Source: Bacteroidota bacterium (GTDB taxonomy: Bacteria; Bacteroidota; Bacteroidia; Chitinophagales; Chitinophagaceae). From it: a stretch of 64,000 bases of DNA. The translations under genes and the position numbers were made by a program. Numbering within the stretch: position 1 is the stretch's first letter; each line of letters starts with the position of its first letter. The stretch covers positions 124,001 to 188,000 of the forward strand of contig JAUZNZ010000001.1 in assembly GCA_030706735.1 (NCBI GenBank). Reading direction: 5' to 3'. Positions 42,323 through 51,031 of the stretch are shown here, piece by piece. The notes beneath the pieces were generated by a model. The model was not told where the DNA came from. It saw only the letters and a program-made list of their open reading frames with translations, and did no database searches.

Positions 42323-44191
42323 TCATTTTTTCAGTTTGACAGTGAATACCGACCCCTCACCAACCGCACTCTCACAGGATATTTGCCCGTTCAATTCTTC
42401 CACAATGCGCTTGACAATGGCCAAACCAAGGCCGGTAGACAGTTCTCCATTGGTCGGTTGAGAGGATATCTTGCTGTATTTGGCAAACAGGTGAGGCAGC
42501 TCATCCGGCTCGATGCCTACGCCCTCATCCCGTACCTTGATGTTTACAAGGCCCCATTCCTCGTTGACACTCATCCAGACGTTCTTTCCTGCTGCAGTGT
42601 ACTTGATCGCATTGGAAAGGAGGTTCTCCAGCATTCTGCTAAGCAGGTGTTTGTCGCTGAGGAAATACAGGGATTTTGACGAACAGTTCAGGTGCAGCCG
42701 GATATTCTTCTTGACGGCAATAGGGAGAAAATCTTCGATAATGGATTCGGCAAATGCTTTGAGATCCAGGTTTTCCAATTCCACCTTGTGCTGGTTGGTT
42801 TCCGCCTTTTCGACATCCAGGACGTGCCGGATCAACTTTTCCCCGTAGATCGTCGCCTGTTCGATCCGGCTGAGCGCCTTTTTTTGTTCCGCATTAAGAT
42901 TTTCCTGGTCTGAACGAAGTAATTGATTCCACATTCCGATGCTGGCGAAGGGCGTACTCAGATCATGTGAAACGATGCTGATCAGGGAATTCTTTTCCGC
43001 ATTTAATTCGGCAAGGCGGTCGTTTTGACGCATCATCAGGTCATTGGTAGCCTGGAGCTTACGGTTCACCCTCCTTTTGGTCACCAAAGCGAGCGCGGCA
43101 GCGATAGCGATCAGCAAAAGGCTTAGCGCCATGAGCATCATGATGCGATTGTGAAATTTCTGCTGCGTGATCTCAGATTGCAGCACCAGGGTACGGTTTT
43201 CCCGCTCCCTCGCTTCATATTTCGTTTCCAGTTCCGCAATCGCCTTGTAAGTCTCCCCATTGACCAGCGCCGTGTCCAGCTCATACCATCTCCGCTGATA
43301 TTCGAATGCCTTCTTGTACTCCCCTTTATTCCGGTATAATTTGGACATGATCTGGTCGGTATAGGATTCCTTGCTTCGCGATTTGAGTTGCAGCGCCAGC
43401 GACATAGCAAGGTCCGCATACTTTCCTGCCGAGTCAAACTGGCCATTTTCGGAATAGGCATCGGCCATATTGATGACATCGGTCCAGATATCCGGGAGAT
43501 CATGCTGTGCCGTGTGATGGAGGTAATTGTTCCGGAAATAGACCAGGCACTGGTCATAGTCTTTCCGGTAATAATAGTTATTCCCCAAATTATTGTAAAG
43601 GTTGTCCAGGTCAGCCTTGCCGTTATCTTCGAGGGGTTTTCCGATCCGCAGCCCTTCCTGGAGGAATAAGAGGGCGCTGTCATGGAGCCCGATCTGGTCG
43701 TAGATGGCCCCCAGGTTTATATAGGTGTCGAGGAGCGAACGGGCATCCCCTAGTTGCTTGTTGAGACCTACACACTCCAAATACACCTCCTTGGCCTTCA
43801 CGGGCTGCTTCATATCGTCCGTATAGATCGCAGCAAGGTCGGTCAGGGCCTTGACCTGGTGTCCGATGTCGCCCAACCGGCGGGCTTCGTACAAGGTTTG
43901 CAGGTAATAATCAATTGCTTTCTTGTAATCGGGTTTATTCTCATAGTACCATCCATACAGGCGAAGGGCCAGTACTTTGGCCGTCGGATACTGTCCTTTC
44001 AACGCGATGCGATTAATGTAGTCCGCATACCAGGCAATGGAATCCACCTGGGCCTCCGACAGGTCTCTGGCGTGCTCATATACCCGCTGGACTTCAGCCG
44101 TGTCAATCTGGGCAACAAGAGTAGCTGAGCTAAGCAGACAACAGGAGAAAAGGGTCCATTTCACAAATGATGTCGGTTCATTTACTCTCAA
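42323..44191 (-). CDS. TPR-containing sensor histidine kinase
   Basis: A 622-residue kinase. Signal peptide at about residues 1-27 (WTLFSCCLLSSATLVAQ). Several tetratricopeptide-like repeats span about 40-330 (YKKAIDYYLQTLYEARRLGD, YINLGAIYDQIGLHDSALLF), placing a protein-binding sensor in the periplasm. One membrane segment lies near 345-372 (IMMLMALSLLLIAIAAALAL). A linker coil and the HisKA box SLISIVSHDLSTPF with the phospho-acceptor His near residue 407 follow. Last is the ATPase domain with N-box ENLLSNAIKYT, DEGVGIEPDEL, and GLGLAIVKRIVEE. It is encoded just after the response regulator at 44263 on the same strand, with 71 bases between. The signal sensed is not known. Confidence 0.92.
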   Translation of the reverse strand: MRVNEPTSFVKWTLFSCCLLSSATLVAQIDTAEVQRVYEHARDLSEAQVDSIAWYADYINRIALKGQYPTAKVLALRLYGWYYENKPDYKKAIDYYLQTLYEARRLGDIGHQVKALTDLAAIYTDDMKQPVKAKEVYLECVGLNKQLGDARSLLDTYINLGAIYDQIGLHDSALLFLQEGLRIGKPLEDNGKADLDNLYNNLGNNYYYRKDYDQCLVYFRNNYLHHTAQHDLPDIWTDVINMADAYSENGQFDSAGKYADLAMSLALQLKSRSKESYTDQIMSKLYRNKGEYKKAFEYQRRWYELDTALVNGETYKAIAELETKYEARERENRTLVLQSEITQQKFHNRIMMLMALSLLLIAIAAALALVTKRRVNRKLQATNDLMMRQNDRLAELNAEKNSLISIVSHDLSTPFASIGMWNQLLRSDQENLNAEQKKALSRIEQATIYGEKLIRHVLDVEKAETNQHKVELENLDLKAFAESIIEDFLPIAVKKNIRLHLNCSSKSLYFLSDKHLLSRMLENLLSNAIKYTAAGKNVWMSVNEEWGLVNIKVRDEGVGIEPDELPHLFAKYSKISSQPTNGELSTGLGLAIVKRIVEELNGQISCESAVGEGSVFTVKLKK

Positions 44192-44262
44192 GTTAACGAA
44201 AGTTTGTGATCAAGCCTGCGGTCGGGTTCCAGCGTGCACCGGTCTTTGAATAAGTCATGAGC

Positions 44263-44907
44263 TTATTCGATGAGCTTATTTTTGATGGCAAATTTCACCA
44301 GGCCGACTGTGTTGTTGACGCCGAGTTTGGCGATGAGGTTCTTGCGATGCGTTTCAACCGTGCTTACGCTGAGAAAAAGCTTGTCGGCGATCTCCGCATT
44401 GCTGTATTCGCGGCAGATCAGTTTCAGCACTTCCAACTCCCGACGGGAAAGGATCTCATCGATCTGCTTGTCGTTGATGATAATCGTACTGCGGAAATCC
44501 TCCTGACGTTCCCCGATATGGATCTCCTTACTGAAATAGGTATTGCCGCCATAGACCTCTCTGAGCGCATTCATCAGCTCCCCCAGCGGCGCATTTTTCA
44601 GGATGTATCCCTGGATATTGTGTTTGGTCAGTTTGTGAATATAGCGGGTGCCCCGCAGAAGAGTGAGGTAGATGATCTTCAGATCCGGTCGGATCAGGCG
44701 AATGGACTGCAAAAGGTCTTCTTCGGCGATATCGGGCAAATAAACATCCAGCAGGAGGATGTCCGTTTCGAGATCGGGAAGTCGTTCCAGCAATTGCCTC
44801 CCCGTAGAAGCGAAGCCGATAACCTTTATCTCTTCCTGTTTTGCCAGTAAGAGCGATAATCCTTCAAGGTACATTTCATGATCGTCGGTAATAAAAACTC
44901 GAATCAT
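44263..44907 (-). CDS. NarL/FixJ-type response regulator
   Basis: A 214-residue regulator. The receiver domain has acidic residues Asp-8 and Asp-9 (ITDDHE), the phospho-acceptor Asp-54 in LLLDVYLPD, Thr-82 and Lys-104 (YILKNAP). The LuxR-type helix-turn-helix has LSRRELEVLKLICREYSNA near 153-171 and VSTVETHRKNLIAKLGV near 179-195. It is first in the minus-strand operon, followed by the histidine kinase, its likely partner. DNA targets are unknown; the neighbouring receptor and polysaccharide genes are candidates by position only. Confidence 0.95.
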   Translation of the reverse strand: MIRVFITDDHEMYLEGLSLLLAKQEEIKVIGFASTGRQLLERLPDLETDILLLDVYLPDIAEEDLLQSIRLIRPDLKIIYLTLLRGTRYIHKLTKHNIQGYILKNAPLGELMNALREVYGGNTYFSKEIHIGERQEDFRSTIIINDKQIDEILSRRELEVLKLICREYSNAEIADKLFLSVSTVETHRKNLIAKLGVNNTVGLVKFAIKNKLIE

Positions 44908-45030
44908 TGATTTTCCAGATTCGTTTTGGGGGAAAAAGGTTGGTAATGGTTAAAATGCCGAGACCAGTATGTACACCAGTAAGCGCTTCAACAACGAAGC
45001 AATTTAAAACTATTTATGATATGAGGGAAT

Positions 45031-45053
45031 TAAAAAGCCCCTTACAGGGGCTC
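45031..45053 (-). terminator. Intrinsic terminator after the thiolase gene
   Basis: AGCCCCT at 45036-45042 pairs with AGGGGCT at 45046-45052 around a three-base loop. On the minus strand the stem is followed by a T run (plus-strand A run at 45032-45036), right after the thiolase stop. Confidence 0.8.
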
Positions 45054-45075
45054 GATTTAAAAAAATGAATATTCT

Positions 45076-46254
45076 TTAATCAATATTTTCGATAATCCCG
45101 GCAATCCCTTGCCCTCCGCCCACGCAAGCTGTCACAATACCATATTTCTTTTTAAGCCTTTTCAAATCCTGTGTGATCTGAATGGTCAACTTGCAGCCGG
45201 TGCAACCGAGGGGATGGCCGAGTGCAATCGCGCCTCCATTGACATTTACGATAGCTGGGTCGATCTCAAGGCGACGTATTACAGCCAGGGCCTGCGCAGC
45301 AAATGCCTCGTTCAGTTCTACCAGGTCGATCTGTCCCAGGCTCATGCCCGCCTGCCGCAAAGCTTTTGGAACGGCCTCTACCGGCCCGATGCCCATGATC
45401 CGCGGGTGTACCCCCGCACTGGCACAGGCCACCAGCCGGGCGATAGGCTTCAGGGACAGTTCGGCCGCCATTTTTTCTCCCATTACTATGACAAATGCCG
45501 CTCCATCGCTGGTCTGTGACGAGTTCCCGGCCGTAACGAAGCCTCCTGCTGCAAAAACTGGTTTCAATTTAGCGAGCGCCTCCAGGGAGGTGTCTGCCCT
45601 CGGCCCTTCGTCCTCTTCCATCATGAACGACCGTTTTTGCCTATGGCCTTTTTCGTCGATATAAACCTCCTCAACCTTTACGGGAAGGATCCCACTTTTG
45701 AAATATCCGTTCCTTATCGCATGGATGGCCTTTTGGTGAGAATCGTAGGAAAATTTGTCCTGGTCTTCGCGGCTCACGTCAAACTCCCTGGAAACGGCTT
45801 CGGCAGTGAGTCCCATATTCAAATAATAATCGGGGTCTTCTGACGCGATGGAATAAGCCGGCACGGTCTTCCAGCCGGCCTGCGGAACCATGCTCATACT
45901 CTCTGTGCCGCCGGCGATGATGCAATCAGCCTGGCCTGAACGGATCTTGGCAGTCGCCATGGCGATCGTCTCCAGGCCGCTCGCGCAGTATCTGTTGACA
46001 GTCACTCCCGGAGCATGAATACCGACCGCGCGAGCGGCGATGATACGCCCTACTTGCAAACCCTGTTCGGCTTCGGGAACCGCATTCCCGACCATGACGT
46101 CATCCACACGATGGGGATCCAATTGGGGGACGGAAGCGAGCAGCGCTTTGATGACGTCGATCGCCAGATCGTCGGGACGGTAAAAACGGAGCTTTCCCCT
46201 TTTGGACTTTCCGACTGCCGTACGATAACCCGCAATGATGTAAGCGTCCTGCAT
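45076..46254 (-). CDS. Acetyl-CoA acetyltransferase (thiolase)
   Basis: A 392-residue thiolase that cleaves or condenses acyl-CoA at the 3-oxo position, serving beta-oxidation or acetoacetyl-CoA formation in the cytoplasm. Catalytic Cys-90 lies in NRYCASGLETIA. GGTESMS near 115, LNEAFAAQALAV, GGAIALGHPLGCTG with the catalytic His, and CVGGGQG with the second Cys follow. The length is standard. Whether it is degradative (FadA-like) or biosynthetic cannot be told from sequence; no other beta-oxidation gene is nearby. A TAACTTTG box lies 60 bases upstream of the start and an intrinsic terminator follows. Confidence 0.93.
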   Translation of the reverse strand: MQDAYIIAGYRTAVGKSKRGKLRFYRPDDLAIDVIKALLASVPQLDPHRVDDVMVGNAVPEAEQGLQVGRIIAARAVGIHAPGVTVNRYCASGLETIAMATAKIRSGQADCIIAGGTESMSMVPQAGWKTVPAYSIASEDPDYYLNMGLTAEAVSREFDVSREDQDKFSYDSHQKAIHAIRNGYFKSGILPVKVEEVYIDEKGHRQKRSFMMEEDEGPRADTSLEALAKLKPVFAAGGFVTAGNSSQTSDGAAFVIVMGEKMAAELSLKPIARLVACASAGVHPRIMGIGPVEAVPKALRQAGMSLGQIDLVELNEAFAAQALAVIRRLEIDPAIVNVNGGAIALGHPLGCTGCKLTIQITQDLKRLKKKYGIVTACVGGGQGIAGIIENID

Positions 46255-46314
46255 AAGATATTTTTTAGTAAACGAGCAAGGATCATAAAAAGTTGTCTAT
46301 GCAACTTTCTACTT

Positions 46315-46322
46315 CAAAGTTA
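46315..46322 (-). promoter_or_regulatory. TAACTTTG -7 box for the thiolase gene
   Basis: An exact TAnnTTTG match on the minus strand (plus-strand CAAAGTTA), about 60 bases before the thiolase ATG. No TTG -33 element at the expected distance is clear. Confidence 0.45.
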
Positions 46323-46357
46323 ATATATTGAGATGAGATACGGAACTGGGACACGCG

Positions 46358-46365
46358 TATCTTCG
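46358..46365 (+). promoter_or_regulatory. TATCTTCG, -7-like box before pyrD
   Basis: One mismatch from TAnnTTTG, nine bases before ATG 46375. The same octamer occurs upstream of rny. Confidence 0.35.
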
Positions 46366-46374
46366 CGTGCATCT

Positions 46375-47454
46375 ATGTATAAATTACTACGAGACCTGCT
46401 ATTCCTTTTTCCTCCGGAAGGCGTGCATCATTTTTCCATGAAGGCTTTGAAATGGATTTGCAAATCGGGATACCTGAGGCGACAGCTGTCAATGTATTGC
46501 AAGCCCGAATCGTCGGGCCCCGGGCTCGAACGAACAGTATTCGGCCTGTCGTTCCGAAATCCGGTAGGTCTTGGTGCGGGCTTCGACAAGAACGCACTGT
46601 ATCTTAACGAACTAGACGCGCTGGGCTTTGGTTTTGTGGAGGTCGGAACGGTCACCCCCCTTCCGCAGGCGGGCAACGACCGTCCAAGGCTTTTCAGGCT
46701 CAAGCAGGACCAGGCACTGATCAATCGCATGGGGTTCAATAATGACGGGGCGGAGATGGTCGCCGGACGGTTGAAGGCATGGCAAGCTGAACATTCGGAC
46801 AGCACGCTGATCGTCGGAGGCAATATCGGCAAGAATAAGTCCACCCCGAATGAGGATGCCTGGAAAGACTATGAGTCCGCTTTCCGCTGTCTTTTTGACC
46901 ATGTCGATTATTTCGTGGTTAATGTGAGTTCTCCGAATACTCCGGGACTGAGAGAGCTTCAGGAAAAAGATGCCCTGCGCCGGATACTCACCAACCTGCA
47001 GGCGGTAGGCCGACAACTCTCCGGCGAAAAAGGGAAGTCCCGCCCGCTATTGCTCAAGATCGCGCCCGATCTCGGATGGCAACAGATCGACGAGATCATC
47101 GATCTGGCATTGGAAATCAAGCTCGATGGACTGGTGGCTGTGAATACCACGACCAGCCGGCAAAATCTGCTGACCGCAGCAGGCCGTCTCGAATCAATTG
47201 GCGGAGGGGGAGTAAGCGGAGCCCCGTTGAAAGAGCGATCGACCGATATCCTGCGTTATATTCATGCAAGAACCCGGGGTTCTATTCCCCTGATCGCTTC
47301 GGGGGGCATCTTTTCCGGTGAAGACGCCAATCAAAAGCTGGCTGCAGGTGCCTCCCTGGTTCAGATATGGACCGCATTCATTTATGAAGGGCCGAGGATA
47401 GTCCACCGGATATGTGCTGATCTTACCACCGGTAACCCACCAGGGGACCGATAA
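46375..47454 (+). CDS. pyrD: Quinone-dependent dihydroorotate dehydrogenase (class 2)
   Basis: A 359-residue FMN enzyme of pyrimidine synthesis that oxidises dihydroorotate and reduces a membrane quinone. The N-terminal helices (about 1-40, LLRDLLFLFPPEGVHHFSM) that dock on the membrane identify class 2. Then GLSFRNPVGLGAGFDKNA near 57-74, FVEVGTVTPLPQAGNDRPRL near 86-105, NRMGFNNDG, FVVNVSSPNTPGLRELQ with the catalytic Ser, LLLKIAPDL, VAVNTTTSR, and SGAPLKERSTDIL. The menaquinone pathway gene ubiE is in this window. ATG 46375 is preferred to an upstream open-frame start because of the membrane helix position. It overlaps the convergent gene end by 32 bases. Confidence 0.93.
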   Translation: MYKLLRDLLFLFPPEGVHHFSMKALKWICKSGYLRRQLSMYCKPESSGPGLERTVFGLSFRNPVGLGAGFDKNALYLNELDALGFGFVEVGTVTPLPQAGNDRPRLFRLKQDQALINRMGFNNDGAEMVAGRLKAWQAEHSDSTLIVGGNIGKNKSTPNEDAWKDYESAFRCLFDHVDYFVVNVSSPNTPGLRELQEKDALRRILTNLQAVGRQLSGEKGKSRPLLLKIAPDLGWQQIDEIIDLALEIKLDGLVAVNTTTSRQNLLTAAGRLESIGGGGVSGAPLKERSTDILRYIHARTRGSIPLIASGGIFSGEDANQKLAAGASLVQIWTAFIYEGPRIVHRICADLTTGNPPGDR

Positions 47455-47989
47455 AGTAGGTTCTGTCGGATGCTTTGTATAAGGCAGCCCGAAGTCCTAT
47501 TGATACGCATGAATTGGGTATGATATACTCGTATTCGGCGATCAGATTGATCCCGGTGGTCGTCCCTTTCTCCTGCAAGGTAGGCCATTGGGTCGTTTGC
47601 TTGCCGTCCGTTTGGATAGTCAATGGATAGGCAGCCTTCGTATTATAAAACGAGAAGGAATAGCCGAGACCGATACGGAAGAGCTGGGCATCCGACCGTA
47701 ACGGAAGCCAATACGCGTTAAAATCAAGCGTTTTGGCCCGAACATATTCACCGACCGAGGGGGTTCTCGGATGTCCATTCAGGTCGATGTATTTTGCACC
47801 GATACTCCCTTCAAACTGCTCCGTAAGTGGTATTATGTATTCTCCCGCGAAGCTGTACCCTGTCATCCCGGGGTAATTGTAAGTATAGCCGACACCAGCC
47901 TTCCAAATTCCTGATGACCCATTGGTCTGCGCCGCACTATTCCTGTAAGCCGCGACGGCCATAAGAATAAAAAGGAATTTTCGGTTCAT
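47423..47989 (-). CDS. Small exported beta-barrel-like protein
   Basis: A 188-residue protein of unknown function. Signal peptide at about 1-19 (KFLFILMAVAAYRNSAAQ). Then alternating Gly/aromatic strands suggest a small outer-membrane barrel: GVGYTYNYPGMTGYSFAGEY, FEGSIGAKYIDLNG, LFRIGLGYSFSFYN, INLIAEYEYIIP and a C-terminal strand ending YFIGPLVGYRW, with a final aromatic residue typical of barrels. The coding end overlaps pyrD by 32 bases in convergent orientation. The start at 47989 is chosen from the signal peptide. No ligand or pathway can be inferred. Confidence 0.7.
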   Translation of the reverse strand: MNRKFLFILMAVAAYRNSAAQTNGSSGIWKAGVGYTYNYPGMTGYSFAGEYIIPLTEQFEGSIGAKYIDLNGHPRTPSVGEYVRAKTLDFNAYWLPLRSDAQLFRIGLGYSFSFYNTKAAYPLTIQTDGKQTTQWPTLQEKGTTTGINLIAEYEYIIPNSCVSIGLRAALYKASDRTYFIGPLVGYRW

Positions 47990-48116
47990 GCGATTCAGGT
48001 GCAAGGGATGGAGGTTTATTGACCCTTTTATAACTAATCCTTCAAGAAAAAATTGCTCCCGTGCGAAAAAAACTGAATGGTAGAAAATCATTATTTTGTC
48101 TGATAAATGAAAGCAT

Positions 48117-48731
48117 ATGGCTACCGATCGTAGAATAGACGCCTATATTAACAAATCCGCGGAATTTGCGAGACCCATTCTCACCCACATACGGAAGCTC
48201 GTTCATAAGGCCTGTCCGGGTGTCGAGGAAACCATCAAATGGGGTTTTCCTCACTTCGATTATAAAGGCGCCATGTGCTGCAGCATGGCCGGGTTCAAGG
48301 AGCATTGCTCATTCGGCTTCTGGAAGGCATCCTTGCTGAAGGACAAGGAACGGATCTTAAGCACGGGAGAAAGGGACGGTATGGGCCATATAGGCAAGAT
48401 CACCTCCCTTAAAGATCTGCCGCCGGATAAGGTTATGCTTGCCTATATCAAGGAGGCCGCCATATTGAACGAGGAGGGGGTGAAGCTGCCCCCACGTGAA
48501 AAAAAACCTCCCCGGCAGGAGCTGCCCATGCCGCCGGCGCTTGGCGCCGCGCTGAAAAAGAATAAGAAGGCGCAGGCTGCTTTTGACGGTTTCCCCCCAT
48601 CCCATCGCCGGGAATACATCGAGTGGATAACCGAAGCCAAAACAGAGGAAACCCGGCAAAAAAGGATTGACCAGGCAATTGAATGGGTAGCCGAAGGAAA
48701 GTCGCGGAACTGGAAATATCAAAGAAAATAA
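48117..48731 (+). CDS. DUF1801/YdeI-like protein
   Basis: A 204-residue cytoplasmic protein. The N-terminal half resembles DUF1801 (DAYINKSAEFARPILTHIRK, IKWGFPHFDYKGAMCCSMAG, CSFGFWKA). The C-terminal third matches the YdeI/OmdA-type helical region (LPPALGAALKKNKKAQAAF-like AALKKNKKAQAAFDGF, SHRREYIEWITEAK, RIDQAIEWVAEGKSRNWKY). YdeI is linked to antimicrobial peptide or bacteriocin tolerance in some bacteria, but the role is not established. It is divergent from the small barrel protein and ends four bases from the convergent rsmE. Confidence 0.82.
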   Translation: MATDRRIDAYINKSAEFARPILTHIRKLVHKACPGVEETIKWGFPHFDYKGAMCCSMAGFKEHCSFGFWKASLLKDKERILSTGERDGMGHIGKITSLKDLPPDKVMLAYIKEAAILNEEGVKLPPREKKPPRQELPMPPALGAALKKNKKAQAAFDGFPPSHRREYIEWITEAKTEETRQKRIDQAIEWVAEGKSRNWKYQRK

Positions 48732-48734
48732 GAA

Positions 48735-49457
48735 TTACCCGCAACCGGCGCAAAGGATGGCCGCTGCTACCATGCCGGCTGTTTCGGTACGGAGGCGGGT
48801 CGACCCCAGGCTCACCGGCTCAAACCCGTGATGCACCGCCGTCGCGATCTCTCTTTCAGTGAAATCCCCTTCCGGGCCGATCAATATGAGGCAGGAGGAC
48901 ATTTGGTCCCGGTCGACTCTCGAGAGGGGAGATCTAACGCCTGCCGCGCAGTGGGCTATGAACTTTCGGGCTTCTCCGGCCGAGGTAATGACCTGGTCCG
49001 GATCTATTGGAGAGGTCAGGTCGGGCAGCCAGGTCTGTTGTGACTGAATCATCGCGCTTATAAGGATCTGCTGCATCCGGTCCACGCGCAAATGACGCTT
49101 CTCGGTCCGTTCACAGATCAGGGGGATAATGCGGGCAATCCCTATTTCTGTCGCTTTTTCAAGGAGCCATTCGAACCGGGTAACATTCTTCAGTAAAGAG
49201 ATCGCCAGGGTAACGGACCTTCCCCCCCGGACTTGAAATTGGCTGCGCCGGACCTCCACCACGCATTTTTTCTTATGTCCGTCGATGATGGCCGCCTCCA
49301 CCAGGTGACCTTTTCCGTCAGTGAGCCGGACCATTTGGCCGCTGTTCATGCGCAGGACCTGAATGATATGACGGGAACTGACTTCGTCCAACAGGATCTC
49401 CTGCTGATCTCGTTCATATGCCGCAATGTAAAAAAGGGGCAACATGGCAGACGGCAT
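48735..49457 (-). CDS. rsmE: 16S rRNA (uracil-1498-N3)-methyltransferase
   Basis: A 240-residue SPOUT-class methyltransferase of the small ribosomal subunit. PLFYIAAYERDQQ at residues 6-18 is the conserved N-terminal PUA-like start. ISLLKNVTRFEWLLEKATEIGI near 88-109 and IPLICERTEKRHL near 113-125 are conserved, and the trefoil-knot SAM site ILIGPEGDFTEREIA appears near 191-205. The end has SLGSTRLRTETAGMVAAAIL. The ATG at 49457 overlaps the dnaB stop (TAATG), suggesting coupled translation; ATG 49445 is an alternative start closer to the family N-terminus. Confidence 0.93.
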   Translation of the reverse strand: MPSAMLPLFYIAAYERDQQEILLDEVSSRHIIQVLRMNSGQMVRLTDGKGHLVEAAIIDGHKKKCVVEVRRSQFQVRGGRSVTLAISLLKNVTRFEWLLEKATEIGIARIIPLICERTEKRHLRVDRMQQILISAMIQSQQTWLPDLTSPIDPDQVITSAGEARKFIAHCAAGVRSPLSRVDRDQMSSCLILIGPEGDFTEREIATAVHHGFEPVSLGSTRLRTETAGMVAAAILCAGCG

Positions 49458-51031
49458 TAAAAAGGCGTTTCATCTTCATCCATCGGCAGATCGTTCATCC
49501 GGCTGCCTGCCTGGATATAGAGTTTGGCGCCCGAGCCTCCTTCGTCACCCTGCACCGGCTTCCAATTTCCACCGGATGGCATGCCGATACCTCCAAAATC
49601 ATCAAACCCGTATTCTGTGAATTTCTGGATATGCAGAAGAGCGCGGAGCTTGATGGTCTCCAGTGCGCCGTTACGATGCTTTGCGATCTTCACATGCGTC
49701 TCCCCCTTATTGCTCTCCCCATTCTCGTTTGCAGTAATGCCATAGTATTCAGGACGGTACAGGAACATCACCATATCGGCATCCTGTTCGATGGCGCCGG
49801 ACTCGCGCAGATCGCTCAATTGCGGGATCTTTTCCCCCTCTTTACGCGACTCCACAGCCCGTGACAATTGGGAAAGGGCAATGATCGGCACCTGAAGCTC
49901 TTTGGCCAGGCCTTTCAGATCGCGGGAAATCCGACTGATCTCCTGTTCCCGGTTACCATTTCGGTTTTCGCCGGCTCCGCTCATTAATTGCAGATAGTCG
50001 ATGATGATACACCCCACATTGTGCTTGTTTTTCAAACGGCGGCATTTGGCGCGCAACTCAAAAATATTGAGCGCGGGCGTATCGTCGATGAAAATGGGGG
50101 CCTTGGCGAGCCTGTCAATCCCTTTCTTATAGAGCTGCTTCATTTCGTGCTCTTCGAGCTTGCCCCTTGCGATCTTCTCCATCAGGATCTCGCTTTCGGC
50201 GCTCAGGATTCGCTGAACGAGCTGTGCCGAACTCATCTCCAGGCTGAAGAACGCGACGGGAGTGGGTTTGGAGGGGTGAAGGGCGGCATTCCGGGCCAAA
50301 TTGAGGGCGAAAGCCGTCTTGCCCACCGAAGGCCGTGCTGCCAGGATGATAAGATCCGTGGACTGCCACCCGTAGGTGATCCGGTCCAGGGATGCGAAAC
50401 CGCTGGGTACGCCGGTGATATCCTCCTGTTTATGACGAAGGTCCTCGATCCGCTGAATCGTCTTGACGAGGACGGTATCAATGGTATCGAAGTTCTTGCG
50501 GAGATGATTATTGGTGATCTCGAACAGTTTGCTCTCGGCATCGTCGAGGAGGTCGAAAACGTCTGTACTATCTTCATAGGCGTCGCCGATGATCTCGCCG
50601 CTGACACGGATGAGCTCGCGCTGAATGAATTTCTGCAGGATGATCCGGGAATGCGTCTCGATATTGGCGGACGAGACGACTGCATTGGTGAGACGGGTGA
50701 CATAATAGGGCCCCCCTACCATCTCCAGTTCTTCCCGGGTCTTGAGTTCTTCGACGACCGTCAGGATATCGATGGGCTGGCTCTTTTGCGCCAGCCCCTG
50801 CATGGCCCGGAATATGCGCTGATGGCTCTCCATGTAAAAGCATTCGGGCTTCAGGATCTCCACCACCGTGTCGAAAGCGCTCTTTTCAAGCATAATCGCT
50901 CCCAATACGGCGTCCTCCAGTTCCTTGGCCTGGGGGGGTACCTTTCCATAAACCATTGTGCTGAGGTCCCCGGGCGGCTTACGCCTTAACTTCCCGCGAT
51001 CCTTGTTGAGGTTGAGATTAGTCAGATCCAT
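49457..51031 (-). CDS. dnaB: Replicative DNA helicase DnaB
   Basis: A 524-residue hexameric helicase that unwinds the chromosome at the replication fork. N-terminal DnaB domain: VPPQAKELEDAVLGAIMLEK near 31-50 and SHQRIFRAMQ. The RecA-like core has Walker A ARPSVGKTAFALN near 233-245 (following LIILAARP), EMSSAQLVQRI, Walker B CIIIDYLQLM and the C-terminal LSDLRESGAIEQDADMVMF. No intein is present. The C-terminus is extended by a Gly-rich, acidic tail ending DEDETPF. It is followed directly by rsmE. Confidence 0.96.
   Translation of the reverse strand: MDLTNLNLNKDRGKLRRKPPGDLSTMVYGKVPPQAKELEDAVLGAIMLEKSAFDTVVEILKPECFYMESHQRIFRAMQGLAQKSQPIDILTVVEELKTREELEMVGGPYYVTRLTNAVVSSANIETHSRIILQKFIQRELIRVSGEIIGDAYEDSTDVFDLLDDAESKLFEITNNHLRKNFDTIDTVLVKTIQRIEDLRHKQEDITGVPSGFASLDRITYGWQSTDLIILAARPSVGKTAFALNLARNAALHPSKPTPVAFFSLEMSSAQLVQRILSAESEILMEKIARGKLEEHEMKQLYKKGIDRLAKAPIFIDDTPALNIFELRAKCRRLKNKHNVGCIIIDYLQLMSGAGENRNGNREQEISRISRDLKGLAKELQVPIIALSQLSRAVESRKEGEKIPQLSDLRESGAIEQDADMVMFLYRPEYYGITANENGESNKGETHVKIAKHRNGALETIKLRALLHIQKFTEYGFDDFGGIGMPSGGNWKPVQGDEGGSGAKLYIQAGSRMNDLPMDEDETPF

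Noticed and set aside
49988-50989. 333-codon open frame opposite dnaB
   Set aside because: dnaB has all helicase motifs; this is a mirror frame caused by codon bias.
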